A stretch of 64,000 nt of DNA from Anaerolineales bacterium (lineage in GTDB: Bacteria; Chloroflexota; Anaerolineae; Anaerolineales; UBA4823). This document shows, piece by piece, positions 53,543-62,217 of this stretch (within the stretch, counting starts at the first letter, position 1; the number at the start of each line of letters is the position of its first letter). The translations under genes were made by a program, and so were the position numbers. The DNA lies in contig JAFGJM010000010.1 of assembly GCA_016929095.1 (NCBI GenBank), forward strand, positions 124,001 through 188,000. The letters are read 5' to 3'. The notes beneath the pieces are model-generated. The model worked only from the letters and a program-made list of their open reading frames with translations. It ran no database searches and was not told the origin of the DNA.

Positions 53543-54517
53543 ATGGGGCAGCCGCAATATATCATTGGCATCGACCTGGGAGCCACAAATGCCAGAGTGG
53601 GTTTGATTTCCACCAATGGGAAAGCATTAGATATTCAAGCGAAAACCTTACCGACTCCCCGAAAACCTGAAACCGGTTTGCAAACCGTCATCGAGTTGAC
53701 ACGTTTGCTATTAAACCAGTATAAAAATCTTTCCATCGTTGGGATAGGTGCCGGTGTAACTGGCCCTGTTGACAGGCTATCGGGAACGGTGATCAATCCC
53801 TATACCGAACCAGCCTGGCAATATACCCCATTTACTGAACCTCTGCATGAGACCTTTGACTTGCCAGTAGTCCTGGAGAATGATGCCGATTCCGCAGCAT
53901 TGGGGGAATATTGGCAGGGAAATGGGCGGGGCGCCGCACGGTTATATGTTGTTACAATCGGTACGGGGATAGGTACATCCTTCATCGATCATGGTAAGGT
54001 ATACCGCGGTTTAGATGGCTCTCATCCGGAGGGCGGGCACCATATCATCGATATATCCAGCGGAGTCCATTGTTATTGCGGCATGGTTGGCTGTTGGGAA
54101 AGCCTGGCGTCGGGCGAGGCATTTCAAAATTTTGCGCGCCGCAAAGCCGCCGAAGAACGGGGTTGGCTAAAGATTCTTTCTGCCAATGATATTCAAGATG
54201 TTAATACGCCGGCGGTCATTCAGGCTGCCCAACAAGGCGATCAGATTGCCTTACAGTTAGTGCAGCAGGAAGGTTATTACTTAGGTGTGGGGTTGTTGAA
54301 TATCATCTCGATGTTCATGCCAGATAAGATCATTTTATGCGGCGGAATGGCCAGATATTTTGATCTGTTCGAGCCGGCTATTCGTGAAGTGATTGCCGAC
54401 CACCGCTATATGGTGCCAGCCGAGAGTGTAGTCATTCAGACCGACAGCCTCGATTATTACGCCGGTGTTTACGGCGCAGCTTATGCTTTCCTGATATCGC
54501 AGCAAGAAAGTGCTTGA
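53543..54517 (+). CDS. ROK family sugar kinase
   Basis: 324 residues. ATP-binding IGIDLGATNARVGLI, active-site LENDADSAALGEYW, glycine-rich VVTIGTGIGTSFI, and the zinc/substrate motif HCYCGMVGCWESLASG (CxCGxxGCxE). This is the family of glucokinases, N-acetylglucosamine and N-acetylmannosamine kinases. It starts three bases after the permease gene, so it is co-translated with the importer, and its sugar phosphate is probably the substrate of the SIS protein next to it. Confidence 0.9.
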   Translation: MGQPQYIIGIDLGATNARVGLISTNGKALDIQAKTLPTPRKPETGLQTVIELTRLLLNQYKNLSIVGIGAGVTGPVDRLSGTVINPYTEPAWQYTPFTEPLHETFDLPVVLENDADSAALGEYWQGNGRGAARLYVVTIGTGIGTSFIDHGKVYRGLDGSHPEGGHHIIDISSGVHCYCGMVGCWESLASGEAFQNFARRKAAEERGWLKILSANDIQDVNTPAVIQAAQQGDQIALQLVQQEGYYLGVGLLNIISMFMPDKIILCGGMARYFDLFEPAIREVIADHRYMVPAESVVIQTDSLDYYAGVYGAAYAFLISQQESA

Positions 54518-54548
54518 AATCATACAAATCAATGATTAGGAGAAAATA

Positions 54549-55604
54549 ATGGTAGAACGATTTCCGTTTTTAGAAGATATTCAATTACAACCTGAAGCCC
54601 TTAAAAAAGTTCTCCAGGGTTATGACTCGCGCTTATTAAAAGATTTAAGAAGTCGTTTAGAGAAAGGCGCTTTTGACCGAATCATTCTCACCGGGATGGG
54701 CGCTTCTACTTTTGGCACTTACCCGGCCTGGTTGTACCTTCTAAAAGGCAGTCTCCCGGCGTTTTGGATGGATACCAGCGAATTACTCACTTATGCTTCC
54801 GATCTGGTGACACCGAGATCGCTGCTTTGGGTGGTATCCAATTCGGGTAAGTCTATAGAGATCACCCGCCTGCTGGCTCAAAAGGCGAAGTTTGGCAATC
54901 CGTATCTTTTAGCCAATACCAATATTTCCGATAGCCCTCTGGCAACGCAGGCGGATTTGTATATTCCTCTATACTCGGGCGATGATTTCACCTTATCCAC
55001 GCGCAGCTATGTGGGCACGCTGGCGACCACGCAATTAATGGCGTTGCAATGTGCCGGTAAATCGATCGATCGTGAGATGGAAGATTTGCAAATTACTTTA
55101 CAGGGTTTACAGGACTATACAGAAAAATGGGAAGAGCATCTTCAATCGCTGGATACATTGCTAGGCAAAGTAGGTCGATTGGTTATTGTGGGGCGCGGTT
55201 TATCCTACGCATCGGCAATGGAAGCGGCATTGTGCTTCAAAGAAGGCCCGAAAATTAACGCCGAAGGGATGTCTACCGGGCAATTCTGGCACGGTCCGGT
55301 GGAACTGGCAGATGAGAGCTACATGGTGCTCTCGCTGGCAGGAGAGGCGATGACCAAAGCCGAAGACCTGCGCCTTAGCCTGAAGGCGCAATCACTGGGA
55401 GCAAAGGTTTTCTGGCTGGCGGATGCACCTGAAAAAGAAATTCCAAGCATTGTGTTGCCCAAATATCGCGGTATCGGGCTACCGATTGCCGAGATCGTCC
55501 CTATTCAATTGATTTCGATCAATGTGGGCAAGCAGACCGGATTCCGCCCGGGTGATTTCCGTTACCTCGGCACAGTGGTGACCACCAAAAAAGAGATGTT
55601 TTAA
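54549..55604 (+). CDS. SIS domain sugar isomerase/deaminase (GlmS C-half type)
   Basis: 351 residues holding two SIS (sugar isomerase) domains: DRIILTGMGASTFGTYPAW with VVSNSGKSIEITRLL, and VGRGLSYASAMEAALCFKE with INAEGMSTGQFWHGPVELA. There is no N-terminal glutaminase domain, so the enzyme is like AgaS, FrlB or NagB-II, which act on amino-sugar or fructosamine phosphates. Together with the ROK kinase this argues that an amino sugar is released by the locus; that is inference. Confidence 0.85.
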   Translation: MVERFPFLEDIQLQPEALKKVLQGYDSRLLKDLRSRLEKGAFDRIILTGMGASTFGTYPAWLYLLKGSLPAFWMDTSELLTYASDLVTPRSLLWVVSNSGKSIEITRLLAQKAKFGNPYLLANTNISDSPLATQADLYIPLYSGDDFTLSTRSYVGTLATTQLMALQCAGKSIDREMEDLQITLQGLQDYTEKWEEHLQSLDTLLGKVGRLVIVGRGLSYASAMEAALCFKEGPKINAEGMSTGQFWHGPVELADESYMVLSLAGEAMTKAEDLRLSLKAQSLGAKVFWLADAPEKEIPSIVLPKYRGIGLPIAEIVPIQLISINVGKQTGFRPGDFRYLGTVVTTKKEMF

Positions 55605-55620
55605 GTTTATAGACGCGCAG

Positions 55621-55650
55621 TGGGGCAGATACAAAGATCTGCCCCAATTT
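55621..55650 (+). terminator. Terminator of glycoside locus
   Basis: Perfect 10-bp arms (55621-55630 and 55637-55646) around six bases, followed by ATTTT. Confidence 0.8.
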
Positions 55651-55695
55651 TCCCCTTCTTATTTATTTTCATATAATGAATGTGAACCGCTGATT

Positions 55696-56184
55696 TTACT
55701 GTGCGTTAACAAATTCGGCTGCCCAATCGAAGTCACCTGATTCTTCCAATGATCCGGGCCAATGCTGGCACCAGGCAGGCATTTTTACATCCCGCACTCG
55801 GTCGCTGGAGGGGTGGTATGGTTTGATATCCAGAATGGGGGTTTCATTTTCGGCATCAATCCAGGGGATGATGATCAAACCGTTTTCGGTATCTACGTTC
55901 AACACATTGGTTATAGACACACAAATTGGGTTGGGGCGCAGCGGTGACCGGGTGGCGAAGATGCCCAGTTTTTCGGGGGCGTTTTTATATGGCTGTTCAG
56001 CGATCAAAACGCTGCGGTGTTCGGGCGAGTCCAGGTAATGACTCCACCATAAAACCATCACATGGCTGAACTCATTTAGACCCAGTAAAGCATCACAGTA
56101 TTCGGGATCGATCTTCAGAGCAAATCCATCTGTGCCTGCTTTTACTTGTCCAATAGGGGTTAATGTGATTCCATTTTCGTTCAT
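55696..56184 (-). CDS. trmO: TrmO/TsaA-type tRNA methyltransferase
   Basis: 162 residues. LTPIGQVKAG at the start, GIFATRSPLRPNPICVSI near residue 75 and ETPILDIKPYHPSSD near 115 are the signature of the family (UPF0066). The E. coli member N6-methylates t6A37 of threonine tRNA using S-adenosylmethionine. The protein is shorter than E. coli TrmO and lacks its C-terminal extension, as is common. Single gene, convergent with the glycoside locus. Confidence 0.88.
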   Translation of the reverse strand: MNENGITLTPIGQVKAGTDGFALKIDPEYCDALLGLNEFSHVMVLWWSHYLDSPEHRSVLIAEQPYKNAPEKLGIFATRSPLRPNPICVSITNVLNVDTENGLIIIPWIDAENETPILDIKPYHPSSDRVRDVKMPAWCQHWPGSLEESGDFDWAAEFVNAQ

Positions 56185-56274
56185 TTTTAACTCTCCAAAT
56201 GTAAGGATGAAATACGTTATCGTTTATCCGTTTTTATTAGTCGCTATGCTGGACGGAGAACGTCCGCATAATGT

Positions 56275-56303
56275 AAAGACTCTTATCTTCGCTCAGAGTG
56301 ACA
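56275..56303. repeat. Partial interspersed repeat (CTTCGCTCAGAGTGACA type)
   Basis: AAAGACTCTTATCTTCGCTCAGAGTGACAG resembles the reverse complement of the unit at 3156-3190. It lies in the gap between the trmO and merR-type genes. Confidence 0.5.
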
Positions 56304-56348
56304 GCCTTCTTTTGGGACAGCCCCAGGCAGGTGGAGGGAATGAGGTGG

Positions 56349-56383
56349 GTTCCTGGCTTCCTTTTATTCCTGGTTTCCTCATT
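56349..56383. repeat. Interspersed GGAARCCAGGAAT repeat, copy 1
   Basis: On the minus strand AATGAGGAAACCAGGAAT is followed by AAAAGGAAGCCAGGAAC; the plus-strand copy at 59228-59260 starts AATGAGGAAGCCAGGAAT, and GAAACCAGGAACAC occurs reversed at about 61638-61651. Confidence 0.4.
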
Positions 56384-56438
56384 AATTTTTTATTTTCATA
56401 TAAGAAATATTCCTGAATTCCTTTTCTTCCTCTTTTCT

Positions 56439-57260
56439 TTATCCATTCTTTTTACGGACAGGCACTTGCATTTCTGTGACAGCATTTTGATCGCTGTGTT
56501 GCTGCCCAGCCTTCGGAAGTTGCAAATATATTTCCCGGTCGGGTCCGGCAATGTGATAATCATTGGCATCGACCCACTTGAGTAATGCTGCGTATGCGCC
56601 TGCCAGCCCGGTGAAGGGACCACAGTGAATCGTAAAAGCCATTGTTTCGACTGCCGGCAGTGTATGAATATGCAGATCATCCCGCTCTCCTGGCTGTAAG
56701 GCGACGGGAGCGCAAACCTCGGCGTCGATCTCTGGCTCGCAGGCATGGTAAACCGACAGGCAGGGATTGACTGGTTCTACACCGGCTTTTTCCAATTGAT
56801 TGAACAAATCGACCCAGAGAGGACCCTCATCCCAATAGCTGGGGATAATGCGGCGCACGGATGCTACAGAAAATGCAGCCACCGGTTTAAGCAACACTTC
56901 GTAAGTAAGGGGGTGGTTTTCTTGTTCGATCAAACGCAAACGGGCTTCCAGCCGTTCCATGCGGTCGAGCTGTTCTTGTACCTGGTTGCGTAATTCACTT
57001 TGCTTTAGAGTCAACATACCGCGTAGTTCCGCAGGGGAAAGGTCACCCTGCATCAGGCGGGTGATTTGCTCCAGGCTGAAGCCCAGATCTTTTAGCGCTA
57101 GAATACGGTGCAGGTGAGGCAACTGGTCGATATCGTAGTAGCGGTAGCCAGTCAGATTATCCACATCCGCCGGGTGAAGCAAACCCAGATCGTCATAATA
57201 ACGCAGCGTCTGCACGGTTACCTGACTAATACGGGCGAAATCGCCAATTTTTAGCTTCAT
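56439..57260 (-). CDS. MerR family regulator with GyrI-like effector domain
   Basis: 273 residues from the ATG at 57260 (GGAGG before it). The DNA-binding end reads IGDFARISQVTVQTLRYYDDLGLLHPADVDNLTGYRYY; a coiled coil (residues about 75-115) leads to an effector-binding domain like BmrR (PYEVLLKP region to C-terminus). Such proteins bind cationic drugs or other amphipathic ligands and untwist a promoter with a 19-base spacer; just such a promoter lies upstream. No efflux gene is next to it, so only self-control is supported. Confidence 0.9.
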   Translation of the reverse strand: MKLKIGDFARISQVTVQTLRYYDDLGLLHPADVDNLTGYRYYDIDQLPHLHRILALKDLGFSLEQITRLMQGDLSPAELRGMLTLKQSELRNQVQEQLDRMERLEARLRLIEQENHPLTYEVLLKPVAAFSVASVRRIIPSYWDEGPLWVDLFNQLEKAGVEPVNPCLSVYHACEPEIDAEVCAPVALQPGERDDLHIHTLPAVETMAFTIHCGPFTGLAGAYAALLKWVDANDYHIAGPDREIYLQLPKAGQQHSDQNAVTEMQVPVRKKNG

Positions 57261-57278
57261 TTTGCCTCCGTTACCCCT

Positions 57279-57309
57279 ACTATACACCCTATGGTAACCA
57301 TAGAGTCAA
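57279..57309 (-). promoter_or_regulatory. MerR-type promoter with 19-base spacer and dyad
   Basis: On the minus strand TTGACT (57304-57309), exactly 19 bases, TATAGT (57279-57284). The spacer holds the palindrome CTATGGTAACCATAG (57289-57303). This overlong spacer is the hallmark of MerR-activated promoters. Confidence 0.8.
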
Positions 57310-57502
57310 GAGGCAAAATGAACCTTTTGTTTGTTAACTCGTGTAATAGTAATGAGTTTGAAAGCCCTATATATTTGTGAAAACCCTTCACGTTTTTTTC
57401 TGATATAACGAAATAATATGCATATACTATTTCCGTTGGTTTGAAAATTAATAGAATAGTGATAGCTATCTATCCATGTATATACTTATGGGAGGTTGTT
57501 CA

Positions 57503-58624
57503 ATGAAAAGGGCAATTGTTTTAATAGCATTTTTTAGCCTCATGCTAACGATGGTTGGAAATAGTTGTTCTTTACCGAGACATCAACCGGGATCAATTGT
57601 ATACAAAGATTGCACCGGTTTGATTCCCGAATCGATTAAAGCTATGGTACGCGAAAATGTTGATAACGGTCTTAATGTCGGCATGGTAGTCGGGATTGTA
57701 GCGCCATGCGGGAGCGAGTTTTATTCCTATGGTACAACAACACTTTCCGGCGATAAACCGGTAGACAAAAACACAATTTTCGATATCGGTTCAATTGGTA
57801 AAGTTTTCACCGCTATTCTATTAGCTGATATGGTCGAAGGCGGTGAAGTCTCATTTGATGACCCTATCGAGAAATACCTTCCCGAAAATGAAATCGTACC
57901 CACCTATAATGGTCACTCTATCACTTTATTGGATCTGGCATCTCACACGTCCGGACTGCCAAATGTTCCCGATAATTTCAACCCGGCAGATGAATTTAAT
58001 CCCTATGCAGATTACACCGTTGAACAAATGTATTCTGCATTAAAGGCGATTAAATTAAAGCAAACGCCTGGTGAAAAATACGAATACTCAAATTTTGGAA
58101 TGGGTTTATTGGGTCATATCCTGGCGTTACGTAGCGGGATGAGTTACGAGGAGCTGGTTATTGGACGGATCGCCAATGAATTATATATGCCTAACACGCG
58201 CTCGCTGTTATCCCCGGAAATGGAAAAACATCTGGCAACCGGATATGATGATGGCGTGGTATTTCCGCTTTGGGATAATCCCACTCTGGCAGGCGCCGGT
58301 AATCTGCGTTCCAATACTCAGGATTTGCTTGTATTTTTAGCGGCAAATATGGGTTTAGATGATAGCAGCCTGTATAGTGCAATGCAGGTCACGCATGAGC
58401 CGCGTTTTGTGGCTAACTCTGATATTCAGGTTGGATTAGCCTGGCATATCGTCAGGCGGGATAATATCCCAATCATCGAACATCACGGCGCCACGGGAGG
58501 ATATTGGGGATTCGCCGGGTTTATCGATGAAAAAAAGACTGGCGTTGTCGTTTTAACAAATACCTTCGAAGATATCGGGGAAATCGGCAGGCAGTTATTA
58601 ATGGAAAGTGTTGTACAGCCCTGA
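57503..58624 (+). CDS. Serine beta-lactamase family protein (class C/DD-peptidase fold)
   Basis: 373 residues from the ATG at 57503, with GGAGG seven bases before it (an earlier ATG at 57476 is rejected). The N-terminus is a lipoprotein-like or Sec signal (AIVLIAFFSLMLTMVG, NSCSL). Active-site motifs are SIGK (SxxK), YSN in YEYSNFGMG and HHGATGGYWG (the HxG/KTG equivalent). Family members (PF00144) are beta-lactamases, esterases or peptidases. No regulator or resistance gene links it to antibiotics, so a housekeeping hydrolase is equally likely. Confidence 0.88.
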   Translation: MKRAIVLIAFFSLMLTMVGNSCSLPRHQPGSIVYKDCTGLIPESIKAMVRENVDNGLNVGMVVGIVAPCGSEFYSYGTTTLSGDKPVDKNTIFDIGSIGKVFTAILLADMVEGGEVSFDDPIEKYLPENEIVPTYNGHSITLLDLASHTSGLPNVPDNFNPADEFNPYADYTVEQMYSALKAIKLKQTPGEKYEYSNFGMGLLGHILALRSGMSYEELVIGRIANELYMPNTRSLLSPEMEKHLATGYDDGVVFPLWDNPTLAGAGNLRSNTQDLLVFLAANMGLDDSSLYSAMQVTHEPRFVANSDIQVGLAWHIVRRDNIPIIEHHGATGGYWGFAGFIDEKKTGVVVLTNTFEDIGEIGRQLLMESVVQP

Positions 58625-58705
58625 TGCCTGTGGGATAATTATTAATAGTTACAGTACCATAGTTGACTTTTCCGATAAAACGAGAGAGACAGATAGGAAA
58701 TATCA

Positions 58706-59221
58706 ATGAACAAAATAATCTTGGTAACCTATGCCACAAAGTACGGTGCAACCGCGGAGATAGCCGAGCATATCGGGCAAACGTTGCGAGATGCCGGGCT
58801 GCAGGTGGATGTGCAGCCTGTCAAACAAATCCGCAATATCGAACCTTATTCAGCCGTGGTTTTGGGCAGCGCAGTGTATATCGGCGCATGGCGCAAAGAG
58901 GCGGTAAAATTCTTGCAGCTTCATGAACTGGAGATGGCAAAAATCCCGGTGTGGCTGTTTTCAAGTGGGCCTACGGGTGAGGGAGATCCGGTTGAATTAT
59001 TGCAAGGCTGGCATTACCCCCAAAAATTACAGCCCGTTATCGATCGGATACAACCTAAAAACATTACGGTGTTTCATGGCAGCGTCGATGAAAATAAAGC
59101 CAGCTTCATCGATAAATGGATGATCAAACAGGTAAAATCACCGCTAGGCGACTTTCGAGATTGGAACGCCATCACCGCCTGGGCACAAGGCATTGCCCAG
59201 ACGCTACAAAGCAGTTCATAA
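58706..59221 (+). CDS. Flavodoxin-domain protein (HemG-like)
   Basis: 171 residues. TYATKYGATAEIAEHIG is the FMN-phosphate loop, and AVVLGSAVYIGAWRKEAVKFL and WLFSSGPTGEGDP are the isoalloxazine-binding segments of flavodoxin domain PF12724. HemG-type protoporphyrinogen oxidases belong here, but so do other small flavodoxins. It lies in a run of unrelated + strand genes. Confidence 0.85.
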   Translation: MNKIILVTYATKYGATAEIAEHIGQTLRDAGLQVDVQPVKQIRNIEPYSAVVLGSAVYIGAWRKEAVKFLQLHELEMAKIPVWLFSSGPTGEGDPVELLQGWHYPQKLQPVIDRIQPKNITVFHGSVDENKASFIDKWMIKQVKSPLGDFRDWNAITAWAQGIAQTLQSSS

Positions 59222-59227
59222 AGATAA

Positions 59228-59260
59228 ATGAGGAAGCCAGGAATTTTAATAAGGAAAGCA
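59228..59260. repeat. Interspersed GGAARCCAGGAAT repeat, copy 2
   Basis: AATGAGGAAGCCAGGAAT then TAAGGAAAGCATGAAAGCAGG; compare 56349-56383 on the other strand. The region after it has a short tandem CTTATAGC motif (about 59305-59325). Confidence 0.4.
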
Positions 59261-59341
59261 TGAAAGCAGGAAGATAATTAACTATTCACTGATAACTGCA
59301 AACTTATAGCCTATAGCTTATAGCTTATTCCCCGAGGCATC

Positions 59342-59962
59342 ATGGATTCAACACACAAAATATTGCCGATCACCCTACAAACCTGCCGAGAGGCTGCATA
59401 TGTTTTAGGCTGTGCATTTGCCGACGAACCGGTATCGCTGGCAATTTATATAAACCAGACTCCTGAGGAGCGGATTCGAAACTTAGCCGTCGATTTTGCA
59501 ATCGAAGTGGAAGATTGCATTCGCCGCGGTATCGCACTGCAAATGAACCAGGCGGATAAGATCGTTGCTGTGGCTGCCATTTACCCGCCGGGCGCATATC
59601 CCTTTCCCTGGATCTTCCGGGCGCGGATGACGATGGGAGCATTTTTGGATTATAGCCATTATAGCGTGCGGAGATTGCTGGATTGGCAGAGGTTTGCCGG
59701 TAAAATCCACCCTAAAGAGCCTCACTTCTATTTTCAATACCTGGGCGTGCGACCCGAATGCCAGGGTAAAGGTTACGGTACATTGATGATGCAGTATCTC
59801 ACCGCGTTAGCCGACGAAGCCAACATGCCTTGCTACCTGGAAACCGCCAGCGCAGGGGCGGTACCAATGTATAGGCGGTATGGTTTTGAAGTGCTGGTTG
59901 AAAAAGAAATCATTGGTGTGCATGCCTGGTTCATGTGGCGTGAACCGCACCTTTTGCCATAA
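59342..59962 (+). CDS. GNAT family N-acetyltransferase
   Basis: 206 residues. The acetyl-CoA loop RPECQGKGYGTLMM (Q/RxxGxG/A) is near residue 140, followed by the late MYRRYGFEVL strand. GNAT proteins acetylate amines in drugs, polyamines or proteins; substrate unknown here. Confidence 0.88.
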   Translation: MDSTHKILPITLQTCREAAYVLGCAFADEPVSLAIYINQTPEERIRNLAVDFAIEVEDCIRRGIALQMNQADKIVAVAAIYPPGAYPFPWIFRARMTMGAFLDYSHYSVRRLLDWQRFAGKIHPKEPHFYFQYLGVRPECQGKGYGTLMMQYLTALADEANMPCYLETASAGAVPMYRRYGFEVLVEKEIIGVHAWFMWREPHLLP

Positions 59963-60167
59963 ATTGAAGAATGCAAGGAGAGCAAGTCTGTGTCCTGAAC
60001 TGAGAATTTTCCAATGACAAGTTGTGCATAGGGAGAATTCATAGTAATATACACAATTCAAATAACTATTTATCTTTGTTTGCTGATCATTTGGCGTGGG
60101 ATTTCTTGAGCTGAATTAAAGTCTGATAGCATAAAAAATCGTTTATAAATTCTTTTGGGAAGTCACT

Positions 60168-60785
60168 ATGACTATCGAAAATATATTCAAAACGATATTT
60201 TTTATTCTGTTTATTGGTCTATTGTGTATCCGTCTTTTCTATGGCGTGAAAGTTCGAAAAACGGGTAAAAGCAGCTGGAAATTGGACCAGTCTGCAGTCG
60301 CGCGGGAGGGGAAATGGAGTATTATATTGCGACCGATCCTGTTTTTGTGTATGCTGGCGCTGGTTGCATTCTATGCAGTCGCCGATTCACCATCAAGCTG
60401 GTTGACTGTTCCCTTACCGGAATGGCTGCGCTGGCTGGGTGTGGGGCTTGGATTTTTCAGCCTTGCGCTTTTGGTATGGGTGCATCATACTCTGAGAGAG
60501 TATTGGTCTACGACACTTCAATTGCGAAACAGTCACACGATAATTACCCGGGGTCCGTATGCCTGGGTCAGGCATCCCATGTATTCCGTGTTGATGCTGT
60601 GCTTCCTTGGACTTGCTCTGGTATCGGAAATCTGGTTGTTGTTGCTATGGGCTGTGTTATCGCCCGTTTTCTTCAACAGGATAGCTGGCATCGAAGAGAT
60701 GATGATGAAGGAGCAATTTGGCGATGAATATCTCGCTTATATGAACCAAACAGGCCGGTTTTTCCCTAAAATTTTTGCGAAGTAG
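60168..60785 (+). CDS. Isoprenylcysteine carboxyl methyltransferase-like membrane protein, copy 1
   Basis: 205 residues with about five membrane segments. GPYAWVRHPMYSVLML holds the RHPxY motif of the ICMT/PEMT family (PF04140/PF04191) and ends near NRIAGIEEMMMKEQFGDEY, the usual C-terminal GxEE helix. These enzymes bind SAM in the membrane and methylate lipid or carboxyl groups. It is followed 77 bases later by a second, diverged copy. Confidence 0.83.
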   Translation: MTIENIFKTIFFILFIGLLCIRLFYGVKVRKTGKSSWKLDQSAVAREGKWSIILRPILFLCMLALVAFYAVADSPSSWLTVPLPEWLRWLGVGLGFFSLALLVWVHHTLREYWSTTLQLRNSHTIITRGPYAWVRHPMYSVLMLCFLGLALVSEIWLLLLWAVLSPVFFNRIAGIEEMMMKEQFGDEYLAYMNQTGRFFPKIFAK

Positions 60786-60862
60786 GGAAAGGGAATGTGA
60801 TATCCAACATATTACTTTGTTTCAAGCTATTCGGGTTATGATGGTGCACCTGGAGGTAAAAA

Positions 60863-61471
60863 TTGAATAAAGATATAGTATTTCGTGTCCTTATGTTCCT
60901 GGCTTTCGTAGCTATGATGACCATCCGCATCTACTATCAATCAAGAATATTCCGCGAAAAGAGAGGCGTTGATATCAAAGAGGGAAAGCTCAGTCTTATG
61001 GCGGGTGCTATTGCGGCGCTCACATCGATCGTATTTGGCGCGGAATATATTTTCACCCCCGGGGTTTTTGGGTTTGCCTATGCACTTCGCTATCCGGATT
61101 GGGTAAGGTGGCTTGGATGTTTTTTACTGATTGTTGGGATTACCTTGTTGGGTTTGGCGCACCACCACTTGGGAAAGAGTTTCTCTTCGTTTGTGGTTTC
61201 GAAAGAAGATCAATTGCTGGTCGAGACAGGCCCATACCGCAGGATAAGGCATCCCATTTATTCAGCCTATATTTTAAATTACCTGGGGGGAGGGTTGTTA
61301 GCCAGCAATTGGGTCCTGACCGTGATACCGGTATTGATGTTTGGGATATTGGTAGCCATTCGTATGGGGCAAGAGGAAAAAGTAATGGAAGAGTCTTTTG
61401 GGCAAGCCTATATTGAATACGAGAAGCGAACCGGCAGGCTGATACCACGAATGTTTGGAAATAATCATTAA
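60863..61471 (+). CDS. Isoprenylcysteine carboxyl methyltransferase-like membrane protein, copy 2
   Basis: 202 residues from a TTG with GGAGG six bases before it. Same family marks as the previous gene: TGPYRRIRHPIYSAYIL and a C-terminal GQEEKVMEESFGQAYIEY. The two proteins are alike in layout but diverged in sequence, so they are probably an old tandem duplication or two independently recruited members. Confidence 0.83.
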   Translation: MNKDIVFRVLMFLAFVAMMTIRIYYQSRIFREKRGVDIKEGKLSLMAGAIAALTSIVFGAEYIFTPGVFGFAYALRYPDWVRWLGCFLLIVGITLLGLAHHHLGKSFSSFVVSKEDQLLVETGPYRRIRHPIYSAYILNYLGGGLLASNWVLTVIPVLMFGILVAIRMGQEEKVMEESFGQAYIEYEKRTGRLIPRMFGNNH

Positions 61472-61687
61472 TATATAACAATCGCTATCGATTTATCCTT
61501 GATCTGTTTTCAAATGGTAGAATGATACGGAATATTAAGTTATCTGTTTTCAGTAAAGTGTGAGTCGAGTTTAGAGAATTATATATCAAATTAAATCAAT
61601 TATTGCTTTCCTAATGGGAATATTTCCAGGATTATTGTGTTCCTGGTTTCTTTAAAAGTATCCTTATCATTCACATCAGGAGTTTTT

Positions 61688-62215
61688 ATGCCTACTCCCA
61701 ATTTTATACAATCGATCCTTGAATACCCGTTTATCTCTCGCATCCGCCGTAACCATGGTCTGGAGCATGCCACACTGCATATGCTGGCGCAGCGTTTCCC
61801 GCGCACCAGCTTTGCCGGGCATTCCGACGCGGGCGGTTTTTGGATCATGGGCGATGCAACCACCGATGAAATTCAAACCGCGGTCGACGAGGCGTTAAGC
61901 CGGCTGCAACAAGGAGAGCGGAACCTGGCGGTGCATCCCAATTGCGGTACCAATCTGGCAGCGGCATCGATTTTGGCGGGTGTGGCGGCCGCGTTGGCCA
62001 TGACCGGGGTTGGTAAACGCTGGCGGGATAAACTCGAGCGCCTGCCTCTGGCAATCTCGCTAGCCTCCCTGGCATTGATGGCCGCTCAACCGATTGGCAT
62101 GATCTTGCAACGCGAGTTTACCACCGAAAGTTTACCGGCCGGTTTACATGTAACCGGCATCCATGCCACAAAGCGCGGCGGTTGGCGCGCCCATCGTATT
62201 ACCACACGAGGCTGA
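61688..62215 (+). CDS. DUF6391 family protein
   Basis: 175 residues from the ATG at 61688 (AGGAG before it). Residues around RRNHGLEHATLHMLAQRFP and SDAGGFWIMGDATTDEIQTAVDEALSRL match the conserved N-terminal part of DUF6391 proteins seen in Cyanobacteria and Chloroflexota. The middle NPNCGTNL motif and two later hydrophobic segments follow. The function of the family is unknown. Confidence 0.75.
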   Translation: MPTPNFIQSILEYPFISRIRRNHGLEHATLHMLAQRFPRTSFAGHSDAGGFWIMGDATTDEIQTAVDEALSRLQQGERNLAVHPNCGTNLAAASILAGVAAALAMTGVGKRWRDKLERLPLAISLASLALMAAQPIGMILQREFTTESLPAGLHVTGIHATKRGGWRAHRITTRG

Positions 62216-62217
62216 CC

